Translations under genes and position numbers: made by a program | Assembly (NCBI GenBank): GCA_024508935.1 | Contig: JANINW010000006.1 | Coordinates: 330,616 to 394,615 of the forward strand | DNA: 64,000 nucleotides | From: Flavipsychrobacter sp. | GTDB taxonomy: Bacteria > Bacteroidota > Bacteroidia > Chitinophagales > Chitinophagaceae | Direction: 5' to 3' | The notes under the pieces: generated by a model | Seen by the model: only the letters and a program-made list of their open reading frames with translations | The model's database searches: none | What the model was told of the DNA's origin: nothing | Shown here: piece after piece, positions 43,690 through 53,052 of the stretch | Numbering within the stretch: the stretch's first letter is position 1 | Layout of the letters: the number at the start of each line of letters is the position of its first letter

Positions 43690-45423
43690 ATGATGGACCA
43701 GACATTCAAGCCGATTGAAAAAATTAAGCGCAGCTTTTTACCTGAGAATTTTATTGTAACCACATGGGATGAACTGCTGCCTTATTTTGAAAATTTAAAG
43801 AACAGGGAACTGCATACAAAAGAAGAACTGAGTAACTGGCTGAAAGACATCAGCGAACTGGAGGCAGTGATAAGTGAGGATGCCTGCTGGAGGCAAATCA
43901 ACATGACCTGTGATACTACCAACTCATCTTACGAGGAGGCATTTACTTATTTCTGTATGGAGATAGAACCAAAAATGAAGCCCTATTTCTTTGAGCTGAA
44001 TAAAAAGTTACTGGCATCTCCTTTCACCAAACAATTAGACCAGGCCATTTACTTTCCTTACCTGCGCAGTGTAGAAAATGCAGTGCAATTGTACCGCGAA
44101 GAAAATGTACCGCTGCAGGCTGAACTGAGTGTATTGGCACAGCAGTATGGCGCCATTAGTGGTAAAATGACTATTACAATTGATGATAAAGAATATACAC
44201 TACAGCAGGCAGCTAAGTTTTTACAAAAGCCGGACCGCACTGTGCGTGAAACAGTATTCCGCAAAATAGCCGAACGCCGCTTGCAGGATAAAGACCAGCT
44301 AAATGAACTGTTTAATAAATTACTGGCCCTGCGCCAGCAGGTAGCTAAAAATGCCGGCTTTGATAATTACCGCGATTACAAATTCCGTGAACTCGGACGG
44401 TTTGATTATACACCGGAAGATTGTTTTGCATTTCATGCCGCAGTAAGAGAACATATTATGCCGCTGCAAAAAATGCTGGTAGAACATCGCCGTAAACGGT
44501 TGGGGCTGGATGTAATGCGCCCCTGGGATACCGATGCCGAACCAGTAGGTACAGAACCATTGCATCCTTTCGAGACAGGTGCTGAATTATCGGGCAAGGC
44601 AATAGAAGTATTTGGCAAACTGCGTCCCTATTTCAGCGGCTGCCTCGAGAATATGGTGAGCATGCAACGTATGGACCTGGAAAGCCGGGTAGGTAAAGCG
44701 CCGGGGGGCTATAACTGCCCGCTGCCTGAAACGGGTGTGCCATTCATATTTATGAATGCCGCAGGTACTGTTGGCGACCTTATTACTATGATGCACGAAG
44801 GCGGCCATGCTATCCATTCCTTCCTGTCGCATCCGCTGCCATTGTCTGCCTTTAAAGAATACCCGATGGAGATAGCTGAACTGGCCAGCATGAGTATGGA
44901 ACTGTTCTCTATGGAACACTGGGATGTATTCTTTAAGAACCAGGATGAACTGCACCGTGCACAACTGGATGAACTGGAACGCGTGATAAGTGTGCTCCCA
45001 TGGATAGCAACTATTGATAAATTTCAGCAGTGGCTTTACACAAATCCCGGCCATACTAATGAACAACGCGAAACGGAGTGGATGAACATACTGAATGAAT
45101 TCTCTACCGGCGTAACAGACTGGAGTGGCTTTGAGGATTACCGTGCACATTTCTGGCAAAAGCAACTGCACCTGTATGAAGTACCTTTCTATTATATAGA
45201 ATATGGCATAGCTCAACTGGGCGCCATAGCTATGTGGAGGCAATACCGCCAGAACAAAGATCAGGCATTGGATAATTATATGAAAGCACTGAGCCTGGGT
45301 TATACTAAGACTCTGAAGGAATTATATGCTACCGCAGGTATCAAATTTGATTTTTCTCCCGCCAATATTTCAGAACTCGGCAGCTTTGTAAAAGAGCGGT
45401 TGAATGAAATGGGTGTGAATTAA
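43690..45423 (+). CDS. pepF: M3 family oligoendopeptidase
   Basis: The 577-aa protein is a thimet-type zinc oligopeptidase. The HExxH motif is in MHEGGHAIHSF near 357-367, with the downstream metal Glu in EIAELASMSMELF. The N-terminus (FKPIEKIKRSFLPENF) is in the style of Bacteroidota M3 proteins, with no signal peptide. It degrades small cytoplasmic peptides. The gene stands alone with a hairpin after the stop. Two consecutive ATGs begin the frame; the first is used here. Confidence 0.93.
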   Translation: MMDQTFKPIEKIKRSFLPENFIVTTWDELLPYFENLKNRELHTKEELSNWLKDISELEAVISEDACWRQINMTCDTTNSSYEEAFTYFCMEIEPKMKPYFFELNKKLLASPFTKQLDQAIYFPYLRSVENAVQLYREENVPLQAELSVLAQQYGAISGKMTITIDDKEYTLQQAAKFLQKPDRTVRETVFRKIAERRLQDKDQLNELFNKLLALRQQVAKNAGFDNYRDYKFRELGRFDYTPEDCFAFHAAVREHIMPLQKMLVEHRRKRLGLDVMRPWDTDAEPVGTEPLHPFETGAELSGKAIEVFGKLRPYFSGCLENMVSMQRMDLESRVGKAPGGYNCPLPETGVPFIFMNAAGTVGDLITMMHEGGHAIHSFLSHPLPLSAFKEYPMEIAELASMSMELFSMEHWDVFFKNQDELHRAQLDELERVISVLPWIATIDKFQQWLYTNPGHTNEQRETEWMNILNEFSTGVTDWSGFEDYRAHFWQKQLHLYEVPFYYIEYGIAQLGAIAMWRQYRQNKDQALDNYMKALSLGYTKTLKELYATAGIKFDFSPANISELGSFVKERLNEMGVN

Positions 45424-45436
45424 TGCTTTAAGTATT

Positions 45437-45476
45437 AATAAGAAACGGTCGGATAATTATCTGGCCGTTTCTTATT
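45437..45476. terminator. Terminator after pepF
   Basis: A 12-bp stem (AATAAGAAACGG with CCGTTTCTTATT; 45437-45448 and 45465-45476), 16-base loop; convergent with the next gene. Confidence 0.65.
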
Positions 45477-45497
45477 ACGGTATACTTCTTGAATTTG

Positions 45498-46211
45498 CTA
45501 GCTAAATAAATCCGCTGCTTTTTCCAGGCTCTCCGGTTTGCCTACATCTATAAACAGATCGCCGGTATGGTCATATCCCTTTATCATATCCGTTTTAGCA
45601 AAATGCAGGTACACATCTATCATAGAGAATTTGCCGGTAAACGGCATACTTAATATAGAAGGCGACAGTACCTGTATACCACTAAAGGCAAATGGCTGCA
45701 TCCTGGTTACTTCTCGCGAGATGCGTTGCTCACCGGTAAGGTTATTGGCCCAGCCGCACAGCAGCATATTTTTATCAAACAATAATTGTCGTGATGATTC
45801 TCTTTTCATAACAGCAAGTGTAGCCATAGCGCTGCTATTAAAATGCGCTTCTATCATCTTGCCCAGGTCCAGGTTCGTCAGCACATCTACATTCATCACT
45901 ACGAATGGCATCCCCCATCCAAAATATTCAGAAGCTTTCTTCAGGCCTCCCCCTGTTTCCAGCACGTCGCCGCGTTCGTCAGATATAATGATATTGCTAC
46001 CCCAACCCTTATTATCATTTATAACCTGCTCTATCTGGTCGGCAAAATGGTGCACATTTACGATCACTTCTTTAATGCCAAAACGCTGCAGATAGCGCAC
46101 ATTCCATTCCAGTAATGTTTTGCCGTTCACTTCAGCCAATGCTTTTGGGTGACTATCTGTAAAAGGTTTCAGCCGGGTACCCAGGCCGGCTGCAAATAAC
46201 ATAGCCTTCAT
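45498..46211 (-). CDS. Sugar-1-phosphate nucleotidyltransferase
   Basis: The 237-aa protein begins with the NTP_transferase motif MLFAAGLGTRLKPFTDSHPKAL and has the KTLLEWNVRYLQRFGI helix, NVHHFADQIEQ and a VVMNVDVLTN metal site near 108-117. The short length resembles MurU-like (MurNAc-1-phosphate uridylyltransferase) or mannose-1-phosphate guanylyltransferases; the substrate is undecided. The start at 46211 gives the canonical N-terminus; an upstream ATG at 46241 would add 10 unrelated residues. No kinase partner such as AmgK is adjacent. Confidence 0.85.
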   Translation of the reverse strand: MKAMLFAAGLGTRLKPFTDSHPKALAEVNGKTLLEWNVRYLQRFGIKEVIVNVHHFADQIEQVINDNKGWGSNIIISDERGDVLETGGGLKKASEYFGWGMPFVVMNVDVLTNLDLGKMIEAHFNSSAMATLAVMKRESSRQLLFDKNMLLCGWANNLTGEQRISREVTRMQPFAFSGIQVLSPSILSMPFTGKFSMIDVYLHFAKTDMIKGYDHTGDLFIDVGKPESLEKAADLFS

Positions 46212-46287
46212 AAAACAAATGTAGTCAAAAGCAGTGCCCATAGCTGTTAAATCTTGTTACGACAAACAGCTTATGTTTTAATACAGG

Positions 46288-46320
46288 CTTGGATTGAAAT
46301 GATAAATAAAACTACCTTTG
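46288..46320 (+). promoter_or_regulatory. Promoter of the PfkB kinase gene
   Basis: CTTG (46288-46291), 21 bases, TACCTTTG (46313-46320). The -7 box is perfect and ends 19 bp before the ATG. Confidence 0.55.
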
Positions 46321-46339
46321 CCGCAAATTTTTATACAAT

Positions 46340-47266
46340 ATGTCTTTAATGATAGTAGGCACTATGGCCTTCGATGCTCTTGAAACACCATTTGGTAAAG
46401 TAGACCGCATAATTGGCGGATCAGCTACTTATGCAGCCTGGTCGGCATCAAACTTTACACAAAAAATAAAACAGGTATCTATAATTGGCGGAGACTTTCC
46501 ACAGGATGAAATGGATGCCCTGGCAGAGCGCGGCGTATCGATGGAAGGTGTAGAAGTAGTGAAAGACGGCAAAAGCTTTTTCTGGAGTGGCCGCTACCAT
46601 ATGGACATGAACACCCGCGATACGCTGGTGACAGAACTGAATGTGCTGGAACATTTTAATCCACAACTGCCGGATAGTTACCAGGATTGCGAATTCCTGA
46701 TGCTGGGCAACCTGGCACCTGCAGTACAAATAAGCGTTATCAACCAGCTGAAAAAACGCCCCAAACTGATAGTAATGGACACTATGAACTTTTGGATGGA
46801 CGTAGCGCTGGACGAACTGAAAAAAGTAATGGGCATGGTGGATGTACTGATGGTAAATGACAGCGAAGCACGCCAGCTGAGTGGTGAATTCTCACTGGTA
46901 AAAGCAGCAGCCAAAATACAGCAGATGGGGCCTAAATATCTTATCATTAAAAAAGGTGAACATGGTGCGCTGCTGTTCTCCGGCAAGCAGGTATTTTTTG
47001 CACCGGCACTGCCGCTGGAAGAAGTATTTGACCCGACCGGCGCCGGCGATACTTTTGCAGGTGGCTTCATTGGCCATATTGCACGTACCAAAGATGTTTC
47101 ATTTGAAAACATGAAGACCGGTATCATTGTAGGGTCGGCTATGGCCTCTTACTGCGTAGAAAAATTTGGCCCTAACCGTTTGAAAGAACTTACTACAGAC
47201 GAGATTGACGCACGTATTGATGAGTTTGTTGAACTAGTGAATTTCGATATCAGCATTATCAGCTAA
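46340..47266 (+). CDS. PfkB/ribokinase family sugar kinase
   Basis: The 308-aa protein has the family motif DPTGAGDTFAGGF near 232-244, whose Asp is the catalytic base, an N-terminal glycine pair region (IIGGSATYAAWSAS), and KYLIIKKGEHGALLF near 199-213. The substrate (ribose, adenosine, fructose or a hexose) cannot be told from sequence. It has its own promoter and is closed by a long hairpin. The divergent partner is a sugar nucleotidyltransferase, 128 bp away. Confidence 0.9.
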   Translation: MSLMIVGTMAFDALETPFGKVDRIIGGSATYAAWSASNFTQKIKQVSIIGGDFPQDEMDALAERGVSMEGVEVVKDGKSFFWSGRYHMDMNTRDTLVTELNVLEHFNPQLPDSYQDCEFLMLGNLAPAVQISVINQLKKRPKLIVMDTMNFWMDVALDELKKVMGMVDVLMVNDSEARQLSGEFSLVKAAAKIQQMGPKYLIIKKGEHGALLFSGKQVFFAPALPLEEVFDPTGAGDTFAGGFIGHIARTKDVSFENMKTGIIVGSAMASYCVEKFGPNRLKELTTDEIDARIDEFVELVNFDISIIS

Positions 47267-47283
47267 GGCTATATAATAGAATT

Positions 47284-47328
47284 ATAAAGCAAAAAGGATG
47301 GAACGATGTTCCATCCTTTTTGCTTTAT
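47284..47328. terminator. Bidirectional terminator, PfkB kinase / recJ
   Basis: The longest perfect hairpin seen: a 21-bp stem (47284-47304 with 47308-47328) with loop GAT. It sits between convergent stops. Confidence 0.93.
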
Positions 47329-47342
47329 ATCTTTTACTAAGG

Positions 47343-49058
47343 TCAGATAGAAGGCCTTATATCTATCACCTTCACCTGCAGTTTAGTATTTCCATTAAAT
47401 TCATTTTCGTCTATAGTGTAGACCATATCAAAAGAGCCGCGCTGCATGATCTCAAATTTATCGGCCATGCCAAAACCTATACCATCTACTACAGTGCCAT
47501 TATGCTGGTGCACTACAAATTTTATATGCTGTTCTTTTACCACCCGTGAGTAGCCCTGGTAATCACTTACTCTCTTGGTAATAAATACAGGCCTCAGGTT
47601 AGTAGGGCCAAATGGCTCAAACTGTTTGATGATATTGTAAAAAGCCTGTTTGATATCCTGCAGATTTATTTCTGCATCTATTTCTATTTCAGGTATCAGC
47701 AGGTCGGGAGTTATGGTTTGAGATACCACCTCCTCAAAACGGGTGGTGAAATGTGCTACATTATCCGGGTGCATGGTCATGCCGGCGGCATAAAAGTGGC
47801 CACCATAGTTTTCAAGCAGGTCGCGGCATTCGTGTATGGCATCATAAATATTGAAGCCGCTTACCGAACGTGCCGACCCGGTAACTTTATCGTTAGACAG
47901 CGTGAGTATAATAGTAGGGCGGTAATAATGGTCTATCAGCCGGGAAGCTACTATGCCTACAACACCCTTATGCCAGTGCGACTGGTATAGGACTGTTGAT
48001 TTACGCTGCACCATATCATCATCTCCCTGTATCAGCGCCAAGGCTTCTTCTGTAATATTTTTATCTACTTCTTTCCGGTCGAAGTTGTCAGACTGTAATG
48101 CTTCTGCCAGCGCTATTATTTTTTCAGGGTCGGGTTCAATGAAGAGGTCTACTGCTTTACGTGCATCATCCATACGGCCGGCAGCATTTACACGTGGCCC
48201 TATCACAAACACAAGATCAGATATAGAAAGATCGCGCTGCACATTTGCCAGCTCCTTTAATGTCTTAATGCCCAGCGATGGTGCTTCATTTACTTTTCTG
48301 ATGCCGTAGTAAGCCAGCACCCTGTTCTCTCCATCCAGCGGCACTATATCTGCCGCTATACTGGTAGCTACCAGGTCCAGGTATTCCAGTACTTCCTCAT
48401 CCGGCAATGCCCATTTTTTTGCCAGCGCGCATATCAGCTTAAAGCCAATGCCGCAACCACTCAACTCTTTATATGGGTATTTACAATCTTCCTGTTTAGG
48501 GTTTAGTATGGCCAGTGCTGCCGGCAAATTGTCATCGGGCGTGTGGTGATCGCAGATAATAACATCTATACCCAGCGATTGGGCATATGCCACCAGCTCA
48601 GCCGATTTTATACCGCAGTCTAATGTTATCAGCAAAGTATAGCCATTAGCATGCGCATAATCTATACCTGCTTTAGACACGCCATAACCTTCGCGGTAGC
48701 GGTGCGGTATATAATAAGCCAGGTCGCCATTGTACCGCTTCTTTAAAAAAGAATATACTACTGCCACAGAAGTCGTACCGTCCACATCATAATCGCCGTA
48801 TACCAATATGCGCTCATGCCATTCTATAGCTTCGCTGATACGCTGCACCGCTTTATCCATACCCTTCATCAGGAAAGGATCATGCAGGTATGATATATCA
48901 GGTCTGAAAAAAGTTTTGGATTCGTCAAAGTTCCTGATGCCGCGCACAGCTAAAAGGCGGCATAATGCCGGGTGTATCTTTAAACCGTCCTGCAGGCAGT
49001 TTACATCCTCTGTATTGGCAGGTTTAAGTGTCCAGCGTTTTTCAGGCCTCATTTCCAA
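47343..49058 (-). CDS. recJ: Single-stranded-DNA-specific exonuclease RecJ
   Basis: RecJ is the 5'-3' ssDNA exonuclease of recombination and mismatch repair. The 571-aa protein shows the phosphoesterase motifs: VYGDYDVDGTTSVAV near 76-90, LDCGIK, CDHHTPDD (about 166-173, the DHH triad), and the DHHA1 side with RVNAAGRMDDA near 288. The C-terminal OB-like domain (VSDYQGYSRVVKEQHIKF) is present. Its start lies 17 bp inside the kmo frame (alternative Met3 reduces this to 11), so translation is coupled to kmo. Confidence 0.96.
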   Translation of the reverse strand: MEMRPEKRWTLKPANTEDVNCLQDGLKIHPALCRLLAVRGIRNFDESKTFFRPDISYLHDPFLMKGMDKAVQRISEAIEWHERILVYGDYDVDGTTSVAVVYSFLKKRYNGDLAYYIPHRYREGYGVSKAGIDYAHANGYTLLITLDCGIKSAELVAYAQSLGIDVIICDHHTPDDNLPAALAILNPKQEDCKYPYKELSGCGIGFKLICALAKKWALPDEEVLEYLDLVATSIAADIVPLDGENRVLAYYGIRKVNEAPSLGIKTLKELANVQRDLSISDLVFVIGPRVNAAGRMDDARKAVDLFIEPDPEKIIALAEALQSDNFDRKEVDKNITEEALALIQGDDDMVQRKSTVLYQSHWHKGVVGIVASRLIDHYYRPTIILTLSNDKVTGSARSVSGFNIYDAIHECRDLLENYGGHFYAAGMTMHPDNVAHFTTRFEEVVSQTITPDLLIPEIEIDAEINLQDIKQAFYNIIKQFEPFGPTNLRPVFITKRVSDYQGYSRVVKEQHIKFVVHQHNGTVVDGIGFGMADKFEIMQRGSFDMVYTIDENEFNGNTKLQVKVIDIRPSI

Positions 49059-50421
49059 AATCCAGTTGTTGTACCGACTGGTGATAATCCTTCACCCATT
49101 TATCCAGCCTGTTATTAAAATTACTATCTGCTATATTCTCAAAAAAATCTCCTTCTGCCATTATGCTTTCCAAAAGTCCGTCCTGTGCTTTAATGCAGCT
49201 CAATGCTGTATTATATGGTGTGTGGCTAAACGATACCATTTCGTATACTGATACAAATTCATCGGGGTATCGCTTGCCTAATTCCTTTTCTATTTTCTTA
49301 CGTTCCAAAAACAGCGGGTCAGCTACTTTATCGCGCATCTCTATAAAATTGTTCAATGCCAGCTGCGCTACCGCATCTCCATTAGGTTTACGTTTCTGCT
49401 CGTAAGCTTTTAGTATAGCAGCCCAGTCGTCTCCATGCTGGTCCATAAGTGCCGCCAACACTGTGCAATCTTCAAAACCCGCATTCATGCCCTGGCCGTA
49501 AAACGGTACAATAGCATGGGCTGCATCGCCTATCAGTGCGCTCTTATCCCCATAGTGCCACGGGAATATATGCGTGGTGATAAGTGAGGAAGTAGGATTG
49601 CTGAAGAAATCTTCCAGTAAAGTAGGCATTAACGGCACTGCATCGGGGAACTGTTCATTGAAGAAAGCAGTAACGGCTTCTTTGGTCTGCAACTTTTCAA
49701 ATGAAGTCTCTCCTTCAAAAGGCAAGAACAGCGTGCAGGTAAAAGTACCATCGGTATTCGGCAGCGCTATCATCATAAAATTGCGGCGTGGCCATATATG
49801 CAGGGCATTTTTTTCCATACACATTTTGCCATCGGCATCAGGTGGTATGCACAATTCTTTATAGCCATGTTCCAGGTAAAAATGAGATGCATTTACCCTG
49901 TCGAGATGTGTATAGCTTTGGCGCAATGCTGAAAATGCGCCGTCTGCACCAAACAGCAGGTCTGCCTCTTTTACTACTTCGGTACCATCCGGCAATTGAA
50001 AGTGCAGGCGGTTGTCTGCCACGTCTACTTTAGTACAGCGGTGGTCGAAAAAGATTTTTGCCCCATGTTCTTCTGCAAGCGTCATTAGCTTCTTGTTCAG
50101 TTCGCCACGGCTTACAGAATAGATAGCCTCATTATTCTTTCCGTATGCCTGGAATGCTGCAGTACCATCTGCCTGGTGCAGGTACCTCCCCGTCATAGGT
50201 ATGGCCAACGCTTCCATATCGCTGCGCAAGCCGGCCAGGTCCAGCGCTTTCCATCCCCGTGCACTCATGGCCAGGTTGATGGAGCGGCCTGCAGCTATTG
50301 CATTGCTGCGCATATCCGGTCGTCGTTCGTATATCGTTACTTCATATCCACGTTTGCGCAATATCACTGCCAGTAAAGAACCCACTAAGCCTGCACCTAA
50401 AATAGTAACCGAACGAGCCAT
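49042..50421 (-). CDS. kmo: Kynurenine 3-monooxygenase
   Basis: KMO hydroxylates L-kynurenine to 3-hydroxykynurenine with FAD and NADPH, on the route from tryptophan to quinolinate and NAD. The 459-aa protein has the Rossmann motif GAGLVGSLLAVIL (about 9-21), the DG motif (LLFGADGAFSALRQ), the GD motif (ALIGDAAHAIVPFYGQGMNAGFED near 290-313), and active-site sequences such as SMSARG-like AMSARGWKAL. It is a close fit to bacterial Kmo. No other kynurenine pathway gene lies in the window. recJ overlaps its end. Confidence 0.93.
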   Translation of the reverse strand: MARSVTILGAGLVGSLLAVILRKRGYEVTIYERRPDMRSNAIAAGRSINLAMSARGWKALDLAGLRSDMEALAIPMTGRYLHQADGTAAFQAYGKNNEAIYSVSRGELNKKLMTLAEEHGAKIFFDHRCTKVDVADNRLHFQLPDGTEVVKEADLLFGADGAFSALRQSYTHLDRVNASHFYLEHGYKELCIPPDADGKMCMEKNALHIWPRRNFMMIALPNTDGTFTCTLFLPFEGETSFEKLQTKEAVTAFFNEQFPDAVPLMPTLLEDFFSNPTSSLITTHIFPWHYGDKSALIGDAAHAIVPFYGQGMNAGFEDCTVLAALMDQHGDDWAAILKAYEQKRKPNGDAVAQLALNNFIEMRDKVADPLFLERKKIEKELGKRYPDEFVSVYEMVSFSHTPYNTALSCIKAQDGLLESIMAEGDFFENIADSNFNNRLDKWVKDYHQSVQQLDFGNEA

Positions 50422-50572
50422 TGTTATTTTTCAATTTTTTGCAAAATAAAGAATTAACCGCGCAATAAAGATTGACCTTCATCATGCAGGCGCTGTTAAG
50501 AGGTTTTAAAGAAGTTATTGTTAAAATTCATAAAGCGTAGCTGGGCCTATCATAAAATGTAAGGGAAGTTGT

Positions 50573-50580
50573 TACTTTTG
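50573..50580 (+). promoter_or_regulatory. -7 element for lepB
   Basis: TACTTTTG, a perfect TAnnTTTG match ending 23 bp before the ATG. No clear -33 box. Confidence 0.45.
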
Positions 50581-50603
50581 GTGCTCAATATACCAACGAC
50601 CTC

Positions 50604-51794
50604 ATGCGACTTGCATTCTGGAAAAAACAAGACAACAAAGAAAAAAAGAAAAAATCCGTAATACGTGAATGGGTAGATGCTGCTGTATTTGCCATTATTG
50701 CCGCTACCATTATCCGCACTTTTTTTATAGAGGCCTACACCATCCCTACCGGCTCCATGGAAGGCAGTTTATTGGTAAATGATTTTCTTTTCGTTAGTAA
50801 GATGTCTTACGGCGCACGTACCCCTATGACGCCACTGGCTGTTCCTCTGGTGCATAATACCATGCCGCTTACAGGTGGCAAATCTTACAGCGAAGCTGTG
50901 CAATGGGGCTATCACCGCCTGCCGGGCTTTGGCAAGGTGGAACGTTATGATGTAGTGGTATTCAACTATCCCGCCGGCGATACGGTAGCGCTGGAAGTAC
51001 AGCAGAATAAAGATTATTATTCGCTGCTGCGCGAATTCAATTATAACCGCGAATTAGTAAAAAGCTCTTATACCGTTATCCCGCGACCGGTAGATAAAAA
51101 AGAAAACTATATCAAACGTTGTATCGGCGTACCGGGGGATAAAATAGAAGTGAAAGACGGCATTGTATATGTGAACAATGAAAAAGCACCGCTGTTCCCG
51201 CACTCTAAAATGAACTACCAGGTGATGACCAAGGGATTTGCCTTCAGCCAGGATTTCCTGGATGAGAATAATATAGAACTACTGGGCACCGATGGTACTA
51301 CTTATTATTTCAATCTTGCAAACGACCAGGTGGCTTTCATGAAAAGCCAACCACAGGTCATAGGCATCAGGCCATATACTTATCCGGTAGGCTTTACTGC
51401 CGACTGGGCTTACCCGCAGGATACAGCTAACTACAAATGGAATCGTGACAATTATGGTCCTGTCGTAATTCCTAAAAAAGGTGCTACTATAACACTCACG
51501 CCTCAAAACATATCCCTGTACCGTCGTGTTATCTTTAACTATGAGCATAATACGCTGGAAGAACGTGGCGGCAAATACATTATTAATGGTAAAGAGACCA
51601 ATACCTACACTTTCAAAATGGATTATTACTGGATGATGGGTGATAACCGCCACAATTCAGCCGACTCCCGCTATTGGGGTTTTGTACCGGAAGACCATAT
51701 AGTAGGTAAAGCCTGGTTTGTATGGCTGAGCTATGGTGAAAAGGGTATCCGCTGGAACCGTTTGTTCCATGGCATTCATTCACTGGAAGAATAA
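50604..51794 (+). CDS. lepB: Signal peptidase I
   Basis: LepB cleaves Sec and Tat signal peptides at the outer face of the inner membrane. The 396-aa protein has a basic N-terminus, a membrane segment (about 23-41) and the catalytic Ser51 in IPTGSMEGSLLVND. The general-base Lys is in YIKRCIGVPGDKIEV near 170. The C-terminal box is MMGDNRHNSADSRYWGFVPE (about 345-364). The long central insert (about 230-330) is usual in Bacteroidota. A hairpin follows the stop. Confidence 0.95.
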   Translation: MRLAFWKKQDNKEKKKKSVIREWVDAAVFAIIAATIIRTFFIEAYTIPTGSMEGSLLVNDFLFVSKMSYGARTPMTPLAVPLVHNTMPLTGGKSYSEAVQWGYHRLPGFGKVERYDVVVFNYPAGDTVALEVQQNKDYYSLLREFNYNRELVKSSYTVIPRPVDKKENYIKRCIGVPGDKIEVKDGIVYVNNEKAPLFPHSKMNYQVMTKGFAFSQDFLDENNIELLGTDGTTYYFNLANDQVAFMKSQPQVIGIRPYTYPVGFTADWAYPQDTANYKWNRDNYGPVVIPKKGATITLTPQNISLYRRVIFNYEHNTLEERGGKYIINGKETNTYTFKMDYYWMMGDNRHNSADSRYWGFVPEDHIVGKAWFVWLSYGEKGIRWNRLFHGIHSLEE

Positions 51795-51814
51795 CCTGTA
51801 ATATTATTATATAT

Positions 51815-51854
51815 AATACCCGTTTATTGCGTTTTAATGCGATAAACGGGTATT
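51815..51854 (+). terminator. Terminator after lepB
   Basis: A 16-bp stem (51815-51830 with 51839-51854, one G-U pair), 8-base loop, then CTTCTTATTTTT. The following -7 box begins 5 bases later. Confidence 0.8.
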
Positions 51855-51859
51855 CTTCT

Positions 51860-51867
51860 TATTTTTG
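51860..51867 (+). promoter_or_regulatory. -7 element of the ketosynthase cluster
   Basis: TATTTTTG matches TAnnTTTG, ending 19 bp before the methyltransferase ATG. Its -33 box would fall inside the lepB terminator stem. Confidence 0.5.
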
Positions 51868-51886
51868 ACTTCATAATCATAGGCTT

Positions 51887-52981
51887 ATGCTGGATACCCC
51901 GACTCCTGTTAAAGCAGGACTTTTTGAGACGGATAAAAAATCTGCGATAGATGCTATTTCCCAGGCACAATTCATTGCTTTTGCTCCCTATATCTTCCAG
52001 GCATCAGTACTCTTGCGCGACCGGAAAATATTAGCTGTAGTAGAAGCCGCACGTAAAGAAGGCCTTACCATTGAAGAAGTTGCTGAAAAGGTAAATATGC
52101 CCCACTATGCTGTACGCGTATTGCTGGAAGCAGGTTTGGGCATCGGCCTCGTGTACCGCAAAGAAGGCAGGTATATGTTGTCTAAAACAGGGCATTTCTT
52201 CCTGAACGACCCAATGACACGTGTGAATACGGACTTTATGCGCGATGTGTGTTATGATGGCGCACAAGACCTTTCAAAATCATTGGATGAAGGTAAGCCA
52301 CATGGTTTAAGACATTTGGGCAACTGGGAAACTATTTACCAGGGGCTATCTATACTACCGGAACCAGCAAAAGAAAGCTGGTTCAATTTCGACCATTATT
52401 ATTCTGATAACGCTTTTCCAGAAGCTTTGCCGCTTGTTTTTGCCCATAAGCCTGCACGTATCATGGACATTGGTGCCAATACCGGCAAGTTCACGCTGGC
52501 CTGCCTTGATTATGACAGCAATGTAGAAGTAGGCCTGGTAGACCTGCAGGTGCAACTGAACGTAGCTAAAAAGAATATAGAAGATGCCGGCTATGGCAAC
52601 CGGGTGCAATACCACGAACGCAATATGCTGGATGCAAATACAGAATTGCCGAAAGGATATAATATTATCTGGATGAGCCAGTTCCTGGATTGCTTTGCTG
52701 ACAATGAGATCGTCTCTATTCTTGAAAAATGCCATCGCGCACTCGACCAGGATGGGCTTGTATTCGTTAATGAAACCTTCTGGGACAGGCAGCGTTTTGA
52801 AGCCTCGGCTTTCAGCCTTCAAATGACCTCCTTATACTTTACTACTATGGCAAATGGCAACAGCCAGATGTACGATAGCGAAGTATTTATGAAACTGATA
52901 GATAAAGCAGGCTTTGAAGTGGTGAAACAAAACGACAATATCGGGTTGAGCCACACCATTCTCCAGCTCCGGAAAAAATAG
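51887..52981 (+). CDS. Class I SAM-dependent O-methyltransferase
   Basis: The 364-aa protein has an N-terminal winged-helix dimerisation domain (about 35-110; EEVAEKVNMPHYAVRVLLEAGL) and a Rossmann MT domain with motif I MDIGANTGKFTLACL (about 193-207). GLVDLQVQLNVAKKN follows as the ribose-binding acidic loop. This is the layout of plant/bacterial O-methyltransferases acting on small phenols and polyketides. It opens a five-gene run with a halogenase-like enzyme and ketosynthases, so methylation of an aryl or polyene product is inferred. Confidence 0.85.
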   Translation: MLDTPTPVKAGLFETDKKSAIDAISQAQFIAFAPYIFQASVLLRDRKILAVVEAARKEGLTIEEVAEKVNMPHYAVRVLLEAGLGIGLVYRKEGRYMLSKTGHFFLNDPMTRVNTDFMRDVCYDGAQDLSKSLDEGKPHGLRHLGNWETIYQGLSILPEPAKESWFNFDHYYSDNAFPEALPLVFAHKPARIMDIGANTGKFTLACLDYDSNVEVGLVDLQVQLNVAKKNIEDAGYGNRVQYHERNMLDANTELPKGYNIIWMSQFLDCFADNEIVSILEKCHRALDQDGLVFVNETFWDRQRFEASAFSLQMTSLYFTTMANGNSQMYDSEVFMKLIDKAGFEVVKQNDNIGLSHTILQLRKK

Positions 52982-53052
52982 CGTACTAATACTCAATTAA
53001 AAAATACGTACATTTTGTACTTTCATTCTAAGAACTAAAACACTACTCCGGT

